DNA from: Rotaria socialis
Lineage: Eukaryota; Rotifera; Eurotatoria; Philodinida; Philodinidae
Reading direction: 5' to 3'
NCBI GenBank assembly: GCA_905331475.1
Contig: CAJNYU010000790.1
Location: 1 to 64,000 of the forward strand
Length of the DNA stretch: 64,000 nucleotides
The translations under genes and the position numbers were made by a program. The notes below the pieces were generated by a model. It searched no databases and had not been told where the DNA came from. It was given only the letters and a program-made list of their open reading frames with translations. Of this stretch, positions 35,740 to 47,417 are shown piece by piece; within the stretch, counting starts at the first letter, position 1, and every line of letters begins with the position of its first letter.

Positions 35740-37215
35740 TCAACCACGAATCAATATTTTACCAAATATAATAAGTTGATATATTGATTCTCGTATTGAA
35801 AGTTGGTCGTTATTTCTTCCACTATATTTATGATTCTTCTCAGGTACGAATTTTGGGTTATTTTTGTAGTGCGTAATAAATTCGGTTAGAAATGGAATTG
35901 CATATTGAGTGCCTAGACATTTTCTAGGCCCGATTCCAAATGGTGTCCATAACTTGTGATTGTATTGTTCTTGTTGGCCAATCGTGTCCAATGGAATAAA
36001 TACTTGCGTATTGGCATTGACGAGCACACATTTAACACCATCATTACATTCTACAATGTCTTTCTCGATATAGCGTTCGATTATTGGAAATGGATGATAA
36101 TAATGAATTAGCTCTTGAATCGATAAATCGGGATGTCGACTAGAAGATACTGCAATATCACTAAAATTTATCATAGGAGATAAAATAAATGGTTGCATGA
36201 TGACCGAATAACATTCTGGAGTTGACCATTGTTCACCGAATATTTGATAGTAATCAGATTGATTTATCAAGTCAATTAACCAGTCAATTGTTTTATATTT
36301 TAACGCTGTATCCGCTTTTCCTTTTATCGCAATTTCTTTGCGCCACTCCCATGATGCTTCGCAGACAAAATCCCATTTGGAATCCCAATCTCGATTAAAT
36401 ATCCATTTGACAAAACAAGCTAATGTGATTTGAACAACTTGTTTTGCGTCGATCTCTATATTTGCATTTTGTGAAGATAAAATATGTCTTACTATGTGAG
36501 TGAGGTGTTCTACAGGTGGAAGATACTTTTGAAAAATAAGAAATTTCGATTTGAGATCTATCCATGAGTTGCCATTGACAGATTCGAGAGAAAGAACAGG
36601 CGACCAGGCTGGACAAGCAATTTTTTCTTCAATGAATGAACCTTTATTTGATGAAGCTAATAAAACCTGTTTGGCAATATGTATATCTGTTATCCACGTG
36701 ACTTTACAGCCACTTTTCCACCCGAGTAGAGACAGAATAAGAAATCTTCCATCTGTAAATCGAATAGTCAGAGATATCATGTGAAGAAAATAGTAGAATC
36801 CATAGCACCATATCAATAGATTACATCCGAATTCGACAAATCTAAATTGCCGCCACCACAATAAAATACAAACAAGATGCATACCAAGATAAAAAAAGAA
36901 TAATGAAATTGCACCAAGCTGAAGAACAGTAAATAATTTGTGATTCTTGGTAAATAATAAAAGTGCTGTAAAAAATTGGAACCATGGTAAAAGAATGGGA
37001 AGATAGAATAACGTTCCTTCGTTACGGAAATTCCAAAAGTAAATCGTAGTAACAATGCTATATAACATATGTTGAATAGAAATAAAATCTTGTAGTATAT
37101 AGTAGATACTTTTTATTTTCAAATATGGACATGCTAGTAGAGTATTCAACAATAATAAAACCCAATTTGAGTTCGAATAGCAAGTATGTGCATAAAATTT
37201 CGCTTGATTGATCAT
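35740..37215 (-). CDS. Non-canonical cytochrome P450 with polytopic membrane N-terminus
   Basis: An intronless gene of 491 residues. The heme-binding signature FGIGPRKCLG (residues ~426-435, cysteine ~433) matches FxxGxRxCxG, so a heme-thiolate fold is likely. Upstream, HPFPIIERYIEKDI corresponds to the region after the K helix. At the ExxR position the sequence reads ELIH (~368-371), so the usual arginine is replaced by histidine. No AGxDTT-type I-helix oxygen-activation motif is visible. The K-helix to cysteine spacing is also short. The N-terminus is unusual: about five hydrophobic segments (around 18-32, 48-62, 70-88, 96-120 and 129-150) precede the catalytic part, where normal microsomal P450s have one. 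It may act without molecular oxygen activation, or have lost catalysis. The start was chosen as the first ATG before the hydrophobic region. Confidence 0.72.
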   Translation of the reverse strand: MINQAKFYAHTCYSNSNWVLLLLNTLLACPYLKIKSIYYILQDFISIQHMLYSIVTTIYFWNFRNEGTLFYLPILLPWFQFFTALLLFTKNHKLFTVLQLGAISLFFFYLGMHLVCILLWWRQFRFVEFGCNLLIWCYGFYYFLHMISLTIRFTDGRFLILSLLGWKSGCKVTWITDIHIAKQVLLASSNKGSFIEEKIACPAWSPVLSLESVNGNSWIDLKSKFLIFQKYLPPVEHLTHIVRHILSSQNANIEIDAKQVVQITLACFVKWIFNRDWDSKWDFVCEASWEWRKEIAIKGKADTALKYKTIDWLIDLINQSDYYQIFGEQWSTPECYSVIMQPFILSPMINFSDIAVSSSRHPDLSIQELIHYYHPFPIIERYIEKDIVECNDGVKCVLVNANTQVFIPLDTIGQQEQYNHKLWTPFGIGPRKCLGTQYAIPFLTEFITHYKNNPKFVPEKNHKYSGRNNDQLSIRESIYQLIIFGKILIRG

Positions 37216-39334
37216 GTTTCACGTGAAATAACAAAACTAAAAGACAATTCGACATCATCAAGATATTGTTCAATTCTTTCTACTCAAAACTAATCCCAAT
37301 GGATTCGAAAACTGAACAAGGGAGTAGTCATAGACCTAAATCAACAAAAGAGAGAAAGTAAAGCAACAAGAAAAACAGGAGAAAAAAAAAGAAGCTTTTC
37401 TTCTAGCCGAACTGGTTAGGGAAGCTGTCCGGATAGCGAAACACGTCACTTTGCTTTTCTCGTTCTGTCACATAAAATCAGCGACACCGCTTGCCCTTTA
37501 TGTTCTATAAATATGACAAGTTAACAAATCGATAGAACACACGAGAACGTTTCAGTTCCACTGAAGAAAAACAGCTATTTTTCAAGGATGTGGAAAATCA
37601 ATTATTTCGAACCTGCGTCACAGTCAATAACTTGATTCATCGAATTTTCTGATGTTCTTAATCATTAAGTGCGTCTGATAGTTATAGACAGAAAATCTAC
37701 ACTCATAATCCACTGAAATTATCGAGGAATTTCAACTTTTTTGAATATACTTATTATATCTCACTTGTAATACGCAGAACATTCTAAATTTTATAAGAGA
37801 ATAATCAGACTTTCGAAAAGGTTGACTTAAAAAAATACGAATCCTCTTGATTAAATAGGAGATAAGGGTTTAGCTATATGAAGGAGCATGGCTGTTCAAA
37901 GTTCGCTATCTCATGATCTACACTCCACACACTTACTTTATTGTCAGAAATTTATTCGATAGTTGATTCTAAGCCATGCTGACAAAAAAAGACGAGAAGA
38001 ATAATAGCAAGGAGAAAAGAAAAGAACAGTAGCAATGCAGACTAACGATAGGAGCGAAAGAAAACAAAGAAAGAATACACGCATATATGTACACATACGT
38101 ATTACTCATCTCGTTGAAACATGGAAGTTCGACGCTCAATTTATTGACCTTTCTTCTTTTCTCTCAGTATGCCCTATTTGTTGCTTCGTGCTTTTGTTCT
38201 TTCTATCTTCCTGTTCTATTCTAATTATTCGGTTCACTATTAATATTCATGATTCTAGGGGTCAACATTTCTTTTAGCGTCGATATCGTCGTAGGACTAA
38301 AGAAATCTGATGTTTTTGATCGGATATTAAATTCTCTAAGTGTAGAACAAACAAATGCAAACAAAAACTTTATACTAATATCATATAGTTTTCAGTCGAT
38401 GAATACTTTCTGATTTTCACTAATTCCACAGAGTTTCTTTTTCAAATAAAAGTTGAGAACGAATTGCGGATGCCGAAGTGAAACATACCTTCAGTTGCTT
38501 TATACTGCTGTCAGTGATTTTCTTTTATCAATGATGATCACGCAATCGTAATCTTATTTTTATACTCACTTTCTGACTTGTTGCTCCCTTGCTTTCTTCT
38601 TTTTCGCTCTGTTAAAAACATATGACGCGTGTATGCAAATATCTACCTGTAAATGTTGACTCATTTTTCTCATCGTAATTATTATTGACCCTACCGCAAA
38701 GTTTTACTCTTGCTTCTGAAATGTATTTTCATCTATCTGCATCCTGTGAGAACTCATGAGCGTTACAGCAGAGCGAAATCTAGATATATTTGCAAATACT
38801 TCATTACATGACTAATGAACGCTTATTACGTCAGGTATATGAGTGCATACGCTGCTGCATAATTTCTTCATTGTAATTCTGTACGCAAACGAACTATCAT
38901 ATGCGTCATTTTATCTAAACGTATGAAATGTACACAGCGGCGTGAATCAGTTTTCATCGACTCAATATTACAAAATAAACATCTGTTAATATTCTTTATA
39001 AACATTATCGTATTAAATCGTACCTATAGAGAATATCAAACGGCAGACCAAGCAAACGATTGTTCTCGTTCCTCGATAAAGGCTGTTACACCTTCTTTTC
39101 GATCATCTATGTCGCTTTGTTTTCAGATAAGGTAATCACTCACTATTGTCTTACTGTCTTTTTTTCATGATTTCGAACAGTCATTTGTATTACTAATCTT
39201 TGTGTAAAAAGTACGTTGGGACAGATTGACTATATAAGATAAGACGGTTAGCGCCTCATGGCGAATTCGTCACGATAAATAAAGCGATTTATAAAAGAAA
39301 AAAAAAACTAGATGGTATTCGAGTTTCACTTGTA
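37216..39334. other. Intergenic, upstream of the P450-like gene
   Basis: AT-rich DNA. No coding frame with a recognisable domain. A TATAAATATG stretch near 37506 is not positioned convincingly for either strand. Confidence 0.4.
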
Positions 39335-39570
39335 TATGAAATGCGGTGCGAAGCATTAATTCGTATCTCTTACGAAAGATCTTTCATTCAGAGAAATATT
39401 GAATAATTTTTGTGCAGCCATAGTGATATTATATTCATTACTCTGAATGCTACGCTTCGCATCGCATTAAAAGAACTCGCGACGGTCTACAGACCCTCTG
39501 CTTCGCATCGCATAAAAAAAACTCGCGACGGCCTACAGACCCTCTGCTTCGCATCTCATTAAATATGCGC
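39335..39570. repeat. Foldback with short direct repeats
   Basis: AATGCGGTGCGAAGCATT at about 39340 is matched in reverse complement by AATGCTACGCTTCGCATCGC near 39448. CATTCAGAG and CTCTGAATG pair inside it. To the right a 46-bp unit repeats about 2.5 times (CTGCTTCGCATCGCAT with GACGGYCTACAGACCCT). No coding or terminal structure beyond this. Confidence 0.6.
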
Positions 39571-41058
39571 CATTCAAGAAAACGCCATAAAAAATGTAAT
39601 CTGGTGAATATTGTCGATGATGCACAGTGACACAAAAAAAGTGTCGCCGTCAGAAAATATTCCGTTGAAACATGATTTGTACGAGTATGCAATGTAAACA
39701 ATAGCACACTTAGGCACATATGGTCAGACGAATCATTACTTTCTTAAAATAGTAGACTGTAAATTTCAAGTTTTTTGTTACTGAGTCATAACCGACTTAC
39801 AACATAAGTAAAATCTTGCCTAATCCATTAGATGATACAAAATTGATCTATCAGATGACACAGAATAAATTGCAGTCTTCATTTTTTAGATACTGCTTTG
39901 CTCATGCTCGCTTGAACATGGGAAATTATATACCAAAATGATAGTACGTCATCAAGTCATGGATTGAAACGATCAACAAGACTGATTCGATGAAAGTGTG
40001 GGTGTAATTAAACAGCGAAGTCAAAAGCGCATGCGCATACACATCTCAGCAATCGTATTGATTCTATTATAAGAATTTTGACTTGTGTTTTATTATTGTA
40101 AAAATTACTGATAGTACTAAAATGCTATGATGAAACATTTGATTTCGCTTGAAAGCGCAAGTGGCAAATTGAATTATTACTATAGAATTCATTTTGAACA
40201 ATATATAAAATATCCAAGTATACCATGAAAATGATGTTTTAATTCCTCAGAAGACTAAACTTCGAATAAAAAAGAAAGAAATTATAAATTAGATCTGAAA
40301 TAAAACTATTATCATAATTAGAGAATTCATTTTGAACTAATCGATGATGTATCAAAGTGAGCCTGTTGATTATAAAAATTCGTGAATTTTTTTTCCTTTG
40401 TATTATTTCAATGATGATAATAACAGAATCTTTTTTTCATGAGCTTCTTCAAAGTTAAATCACAAGATAAAAATACAAAACGTTTTTTTATCGAATATAA
40501 CAACAATTCCGAGTTTGGAAATATTCAACCGTCAACGACCTACTCCATCTGATTCATGAAATGATGATTATACGGATACATTCACTCCTATCAGTTCTTT
40601 CAGAATAATATACTATTTCTGCATACTTTGAGAAAAAAATCAATGTCTCAATACTTCTCTTTACTTTATCACAATAGATCAAACGAGCAAAAACATGGTC
40701 AGCTGCGGTAAACTGACGTAGTAATTGCGCAAATGTCTCATACGACACTATAGACAAGTATCCGTCACTTGATTAAGCAAGCGATATAATCGATATCAAG
40801 CGTGCTTATATGATCGCCGAAAGAAGACTATTACCCTCACAAAATACGTTCATTCACACACATTTTGTAGTTCATTACGTCACACTTCATTGTCCTGACG
40901 CTGGTCAATTGTTGTGCTACATAATCATGTGTAACAATATTCGCATAAGAAATATTCAATACAATGATAGTCTACATTGATAGTTATTTTTTCAATGCCA
41001 TAGTTTTCATTGAACGAATTGCAGATTGTGAGCAATACATTAAATAGATCAAGAATAA
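39571..41058. other. Intergenic, nothing recognised
   Basis: AT-rich DNA downstream of the lectin-like genes. No supported gene or repeat. Confidence 0.45.
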
Positions 41059-42795
41059 TTACTGAACCGAGCTTTGTGAGAAACCACTTTCCGCTGAATC
41101 AAACGATGGAGCACGTCGGATAAGATTTTTCTTCTTACGTATGCAGCAAAATAGAACGATACAAACAGGAAATAAAATAATTAATGTACCACCGATACTG
41201 ATATAAATCCATATACGGCTAGAATTTCCTAAAAATATCCAAGGCAACTTTAAATGCAAAGAATAACGAATTAGACTGAATTAAAGCTCTCAGTCAGAAA
41301 AAGTCTCACCTGTATTATTCATCATAGTTGTTGTTTTTGGCGGTGGTGGATCTAAGATACAAATGATAATATTTGCCAAGTAAAATATTTTAATAGGAAA
41401 TTAAGGAATGATTATTTACGAAGTTCACAAAGAATATATGTTTTCCAACTACAAAACCAATCATGCAAACAAACGGATGAATCTTTAAAACATGCTAAAC
41501 CAACGCATGCTTGACGTTCTTCCGTTTCTTTTAATGCTACATAATTGGGTTCCTGGCCAAGCAATGAATCTTGTTTACTAGATATTTTACCATACAACAA
41601 ACTAGATTTTATATAACATTCTCGTTACCACCAATATCGACTACTTGTTGTTAAAAGTGGTCCATGTGAAACTATATCATATGTTCCTACACGAGACCAA
41701 TTCGTTAATCTTGCGCCTATCCATATACTTGCAAAACGTGTACCATTTTGTGGAGTTCTTTGAGTCATTCTGCAAAAAACAAAATATAATAATTCAAACA
41801 ATCATTTCCGTCTAGAATCTACTCAATGTCTTTAATATTCGATCGTATTAAATCAGCAACGAATTCAAACTGAAAACAATCATAACGGGTTATCGGAAAC
41901 TTTTCGGGCAACATTTTTTGCTCTTGATTAATAGAGGTTCAAAAAGTTAGCATCTGTTGTTGTATGAGAGAGGTGAATGCATTCTTGAAATGATTGAAAA
42001 CATATTTAGAACGTCGTAAACTTATTTTCGTATTTTCACTACCGAGATTCGAACTTTGCAATGAAAATGACTAAATGCATGTTTGTTCTCGTCATAGGTC
42101 AATTTTCGTTTTTGGAACGATCAACTATTTTTTCACTACTCTCGTGTATAAACCGATTCAGCTTTCTAAAACTACATTCTGAAAGAGCAAAAAATGTTGC
42201 CCGAAAACTATTCGATAATGCGTTTGCAAATAACCTCTTGATCTTCACGAATAACAAAAAGATCTCCACCATCGTTTTGACAAAGTTCACGTGCTGGATC
42301 CCATGCCAATTGGTTACTTTCACCCAATATCAATTTAACACATCTATATCGAGCACGTTTCGATTCATTTTTTCAATAATCATTCACTCACTTCGTACCT
42401 ATCAAATCGGTATAAAAACAAATGAGTGAATAAAAATCGAATTTCTACCGGAAGTTACATAATGCATTGGACATACGATACATTTTTCGCCAGTCTTTTC
42501 ATAGGAAAATTACCCATTCAATGATAAAAAAAAGAAAAAGATGATCCCTATTTTACCCAAAATGCAATAGATGTTTTGGGTTCAGTTGCTTTACCAATCT
42601 TCGAGCACAGACAATATCCATTAAAACATTGTAGTGGCTCAGGACACGATGGTTCATCGGACGTACATGTTTCATTAAATGTTCGAACTAATTATAAAAT
42701 TGTATCAACAATAAATAGCAAAAACTCGTACCTAATCGGTTTTCAATAAACACAATAAGATTAACTATGAAGAAGATCTCAATGATATATGACAT
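41059..42795 (-). CDS. C-type lectin-like receptor (type I membrane protein), gene 2
   Basis: The exons read in phase are 42732-42795 (signal peptide MSYIIEIFFIVNLIVFIEN), 42557-42687 and 42449-42494. The latter two form a cysteine-rich stalk with CPEPLQCFNGYCLC and CIVCP. Next come 41629-41769, 41420-41601, 41310-41351 (proline/threonine linker) and 41059-41228 (membrane segment ~IYISIGGTLIILFPVCIVLF, then a basic tail ending SQSSVQ). A lectin-domain exon around 42220-42340 reads LAWDPARELCQNDGGDLFVI. The 41629-41769 exon has WIGARLTNW, and 41420-41601 closes the domain with CLHDWFCSWKTYILCEL. The boundaries of the 42220-42340 exon cannot be joined in phase to its neighbours, so either an exon edge is missed or the gene is damaged there. 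Carbohydrate-binding residues of the EPN/QPD type are not evident. A surface recognition receptor is inferred. Confidence 0.55.
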
Positions 42796-43593
42796 AGAAT
42801 ATCAACGTTGATACAAACAAAAGAAGTAGTTTATTGTAAAATAAGCGCCTATTAATTTATCAATCAAATATTTGTTTAAGTTTACATGAAACTTGTCAAG
42901 GTTTAACCTTCGATCATAGCTACATGTTTATGCTTTTTCCATATGTTACTGTTAGATCTACAACATTTTGTGAAATCGATAAAAGTCGTCGATGACGTGT
43001 CATGAAATCTCTTATCTTAAAAGGATCTTATCATTTTTAGCATCCAAGTGTTATTCTATTCGAAGGCTAATTTCTTTGATGATCGAACAAGATTTTTATC
43101 CGTTATTCTAATAATAAGTAGCAAAAAATGAGCTTGATGCTTAAATTCGTGAGTTATTGAAATGTATCGAGTAAATAGCAAAAGAAGAATTTTTAACATA
43201 TAGGTGCCTACGGTTTATCACCTTCGTAAGCCTACACCGAGTAAATATCAACTGAGGTAAACGATAAGACCATAATCCTTGTATTTTTGTTTATGTAAGA
43301 GAAGAGAACATTTTGTATGTCTCTCATCGAAACTTCAATTTCAGATGCCACTTTTGATCTTTTGAATAATTCTGCCAAGTGCAACTGATAAACATTTCAA
43401 TTTCAACAGAGCATTGAAAATTATTCTTGCGATATGTATTTATTTATTTGAAGTACCTTTCTTCAATGTGCCTTAGGAATCGATACACAACCAATATTTA
43501 ATCTCTCAATGGATTCTTTCTATCGTTATGCGCGCTTTAGAAACGAATCATATGCTAAAATAGTTTACTATTTTTGTTGATCTGTGTTAGTAA

Positions 43594-45357
43594 TTATGTC
43601 GAAATGTTAGAATAGACGGAATCAATACTGCCATCACGATATGCTGGATTTTGTCGTAGTCTTCGTTGCTTTACGAATCGATAAGTAAAAATAAGTGCCG
43701 TGCAACACATGCATATCATTAACAAAGTGATAAATCCTCCTCCAATCAAGATCGCCCAACCTTGAGTTCCAACGCCTGAATAAATTCATCTTCAAATGAA
43801 TATAAATACGTACGATGAACTTATCTACCTGATAGTATAGATTCGTCGCGCGTTGTTTCCAATGAATCTTGTTCTTCATCTATGTAAATTTAGTTTATGA
43901 ATCTGTTTTCTTTCTGCGTTCTGAAATTTATAACTCACCGATGAATTGTAACTCTTCGGGTAACTCAAAATTAACTAGAAACAAAAAATAAGGATTTACA
44001 AAATAATTTTGCAAAATTTCTAGCTACATTGATTTAGATAATCTTGTAATTCTTGAGCTTGAGCCGCTGCAAGTAGATCTTGTTGTCGTTTTTTTTCTGC
44101 TTTTTTCTTCTCTTGTACATGATCAATAATACACCATATTGGTATAAAACATTTCCAAAAGTTCCATCTCTCCATCGTACTTTCAATTAATTCTCTTTCT
44201 GTCATTGCTCTCTCTACGTACGTAAATTACAATACAAATATTCCCATTGAAAAATCCACGATGTTTACTTTGACATATAAATGGATGATTTTCTATGCAC
44301 GGTACTCGTTTTAAACATAACGTTTGATCATTGGAACGTACTGTTAATATAATACAATTTAATTGAAGATCTTCAATGGTTGTACTTGCACTATCGCATA
44401 GATTCTCGTTTGACCATTCTACATAGAATTCATAAATAGAAAGACAATTCTTCAAACAGATTCAACTATTTTCATCTTGAACAAATCTTTGGCGATACGA
44501 ATTCCGAGTGTTGGATTCTCGTTAGCCCTTACGCCAATGGGGAAAACAGAATAATCGAATCAAAAATTTAGAAAGTCAACCAAATCATAGATTCCCATAG
44601 GCTAAATTATAATCGACTGGTTAGTCTGATTCCGATTAAGGCATTGACACAACATGACGAAATATAATATGAATATCAGCTAATTAGATAATCAACATTT
44701 TTATGACCTTTCCTCGAGCTCCATGACTGGTATGTCAGCGAGCAGAGTGAACAGTCATTCTACTCACTCCTAATGTTCCGTTTACGAAACTATTGAGTTA
44801 CAGTCGAAAAAGTTATCTTTGAAACTTGAGAACACTGTTTTTCTCAAACATTAAATACGCGATTCATATAAAAGATTTGTCGTTATACAGGAAATCAGAT
44901 ATAGACTTAGCCTAGTCAAGCCTAAATCAATAGATGTCTATAATCATCTTACTAGCATTTTCAATCCAAGAACCTCGTTGAATATAATCGAAATAAATTT
45001 CATCGTCATTTTCTAATTCAGTTAATTTGTTCTGAACTGATTGAAATGTTATAGAATCCGGCAAAGTTAAAAGCTGTGCAGAACTCGTTTGACATGCTTT
45101 ATAACCATTATACCATGAAACATCGCCTGTCTGTGACGTTGTAAATGTAATACATTTTGTTTCTTCTGGAAGATAATACCAATCCGATTGACATTGATTA
45201 TTAGGAGGAGGTGAAGCGTTGTCTTTTGTTATTAATTATATAAATGCGAAACAAAAAAAATGAATTGATTTCAGTATCTACCTGTGAATATTAAATTAAC
45301 TATACAATGAGCAGTAAAAATGAATTGTAACAGAAATCTAGTAGATGAACTTAGCAT
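43594..45357 (-). CDS. C-type lectin-like receptor (type I membrane protein), gene 1
   Basis: Exon 1, 45282-45357, encodes a signal peptide (MLSSSTRFLLQFIFTAHCIV). Exon 2, 44953-45222, opens a C-type lectin-like domain: CQSDWYYLPEETKCITF, then DVSWYNGYKACQTSSAQLLT. A later exon around 44216-44440 closes it with DQTLCLKRVPCIENHPFICQ. The middle part (WIG region) was not found and exon edges between 44216 and 44950 are unresolved. The downstream exons 43939-43974, 43829-43879 and 43594-43775 are phase-consistent. They encode an acidic stalk, a membrane helix (WAILIGGGFITLLMICMCC) and a 30-residue tail. The tail contains SVYSNI, which fits the S/I/V/L-x-Y-x-x-I/V/L pattern of an ITIM. An alanine/glutamine/lysine-rich stretch at 44028-44200 is unusual for such a stalk. 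It is a neighbour and probable paralogue of gene 2. Confidence 0.55.
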
Positions 45358-47417
45358 ATTGAATATAAGATTAAAAAATGCGCTTATTTCTAGTTATCAT
45401 CGGAGAATTTTGATAGTTATGCTAAGTAAACATTTCTATTCTAAACAAAATTAAAATTCCTTTTACAGTCAAAGTAATTAGTTTTTTTTATCAGAATGCT
45501 TCTCAGTATTTTTGTATACACATTATTCACAAGAAATTTGAAAGTTTAATTTTCTATTCTCGAGTAGCTCGGCGATTTAATCGCAACCCTTAACCTATCG
45601 AGAAAAAAAAATAACACCAATTCCTCAGGCAGTTTATAACTACAAGAGAAAATTCAATATAGCAGAAGAAGAATTTTCAATGCTCCATTGGAATATGTGA
45701 AATCGTTCGTAAAGATTAATATGAAAATATTTACTAATTTTATTCAATCTTGCAGCTAGGTATATGCTTCTTAATTCTGAGATAAATAAATATGATGAAA
45801 GTACAATCATTAAAATAGTTTTGTTTCCTACGTAGTTTATTAATAACGAGTAAGTAATTACTTGAAAACAAAAATCTATCGTGACAAAACTATTCAATAA
45901 CATATGTTGAATCATTTTATTTTTCTTCTAATGCACTTACAGTCTAATCTATCTTTGTTTATACTTGAAAATATGAATGGCAGTATTCTTTTATAGATTT
46001 AATGATATAACTTGATAGGGAACTCGTAGAATAATCCATTAGAAACAGTTGTCACTGCTTATCTCAGTACGCAAGTGCGTTATATTGCATTTCACGGTCA
46101 TGTTATCAAGGCTGTTATGAGTAATAAAACTTTACACAAGAACATAATCATTTTATTCTTATAAAAATCACATCAAAAGTAAAATAAACACTTATCAAAC
46201 TGATTTTTTTCTTCTGAAATCTGACTCCGAGAAAACGAAAACATTTACAATCTAAATAGTGTTTGTCGTTTTTATTATTTTTTCTAAGCCAACAGAAAAA
46301 TGTCACTATGATATAATTGATATATGGGTATTTTATTTTTTTATTTTTCGCTTCCATTCTTTCTATGATTGTGCTCGTTATTACTAATATCGTTATTGAC
46401 AGGCGGCGTTTCGTTACATATCTAATAATAGCAGAACAATTGTGAGATAATGTCATCGACAGTAACATTGGTAAACAAGAGAAAAAAAAATAGAATAGCC
46501 GAATTTCGTTCTTGAGATCTTAAGATAAAATTCTTTCCATGACCTTTCTCACAATTACTATCATGTCATTGGAATAGAACGATAGAAACTTTTTTCTTTT
46601 GAAGGCTTCGTCTAGTTTATTTTAATTTCTATCTCTATTACAAAACGCCTTAATTCTATTTAAATCAAATGCTTGATTAAGATACAAACATTCATATCTT
46701 ATTTTTAAATGTATTTCCTTTCTTATCTTGATTTTCCAGAACAAAAAAAAAGAGAGAGAAATTTTCAAGTAGCACAAATGAATACAATAGACAAAACAAC
46801 AAAAATAATAGACACAAAAAAAATGAGTATAAGGTTAATCCCACTGAAGATAATAAAAAAAAACGCGCACGAAAAAAAGTAAAAGACAACTAATCCTTAT
46901 ACATAAAAGAAAAGAAGAAGAAGAAACATCTATATGGCCATGTAATTGTTTTTCTTCAAATATATATACTTATTTTGTTATATATATATATATGTGTCTG
47001 ATTTATTAGCAGAATAATAGGAAAATGACAAAAAAGAAAAGCGATTCAACCTAAAAAGTTATATGAAAAAAAACGAAAACAAATGTAAGGATGTTGTGTT
47101 CGATGGCAAAAAAGAACAGGAGAGAGAGAGAGAGAGAGAGAGACAAAGATGAATTTTTCACAGAATTAAAACGAGAATTTAGTAGTATAATAATAACAGT
47201 CAAAGACAATCGTCTAGATACGAGTTACACACAAACACACAAACTTTTCTATGTCTAGAAAGAACAACAGACAAGAAAAAGGTAAAAGGAATTTCATTTC
47301 TAATTTAATAAAAAGGAACAAGAACACGAACAAAAAAAACGAGAAGGATGAGCCGGTGTTTGCTTGATCATCGTCGAGAATGAGTTTTCTGGTTTTTTTT
47401 TTTTTGAAAATTTATTT
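45358..47417. other. Intergenic plus 3' flank of the intermediate filament gene
   Basis: AT-rich DNA with chance hydrophobic or lysine-rich frames (45640-45915, 46148-46468) and no recognised gene. It contains a TA run near 46980-46994 and a GA microsatellite at about 47119-47143. The part next to 47417 is presumably the 3' untranslated region of the filament gene. Confidence 0.45.

Noticed and set aside
45640-45915. Hydrophobic 91-codon minus-strand frame starting MIQHMLLNSFVTID, slightly like the P450-like N-terminus
   Set aside because: Similarity is limited to a few residues (QHML) and the composition is typical of chance AT-rich frames.
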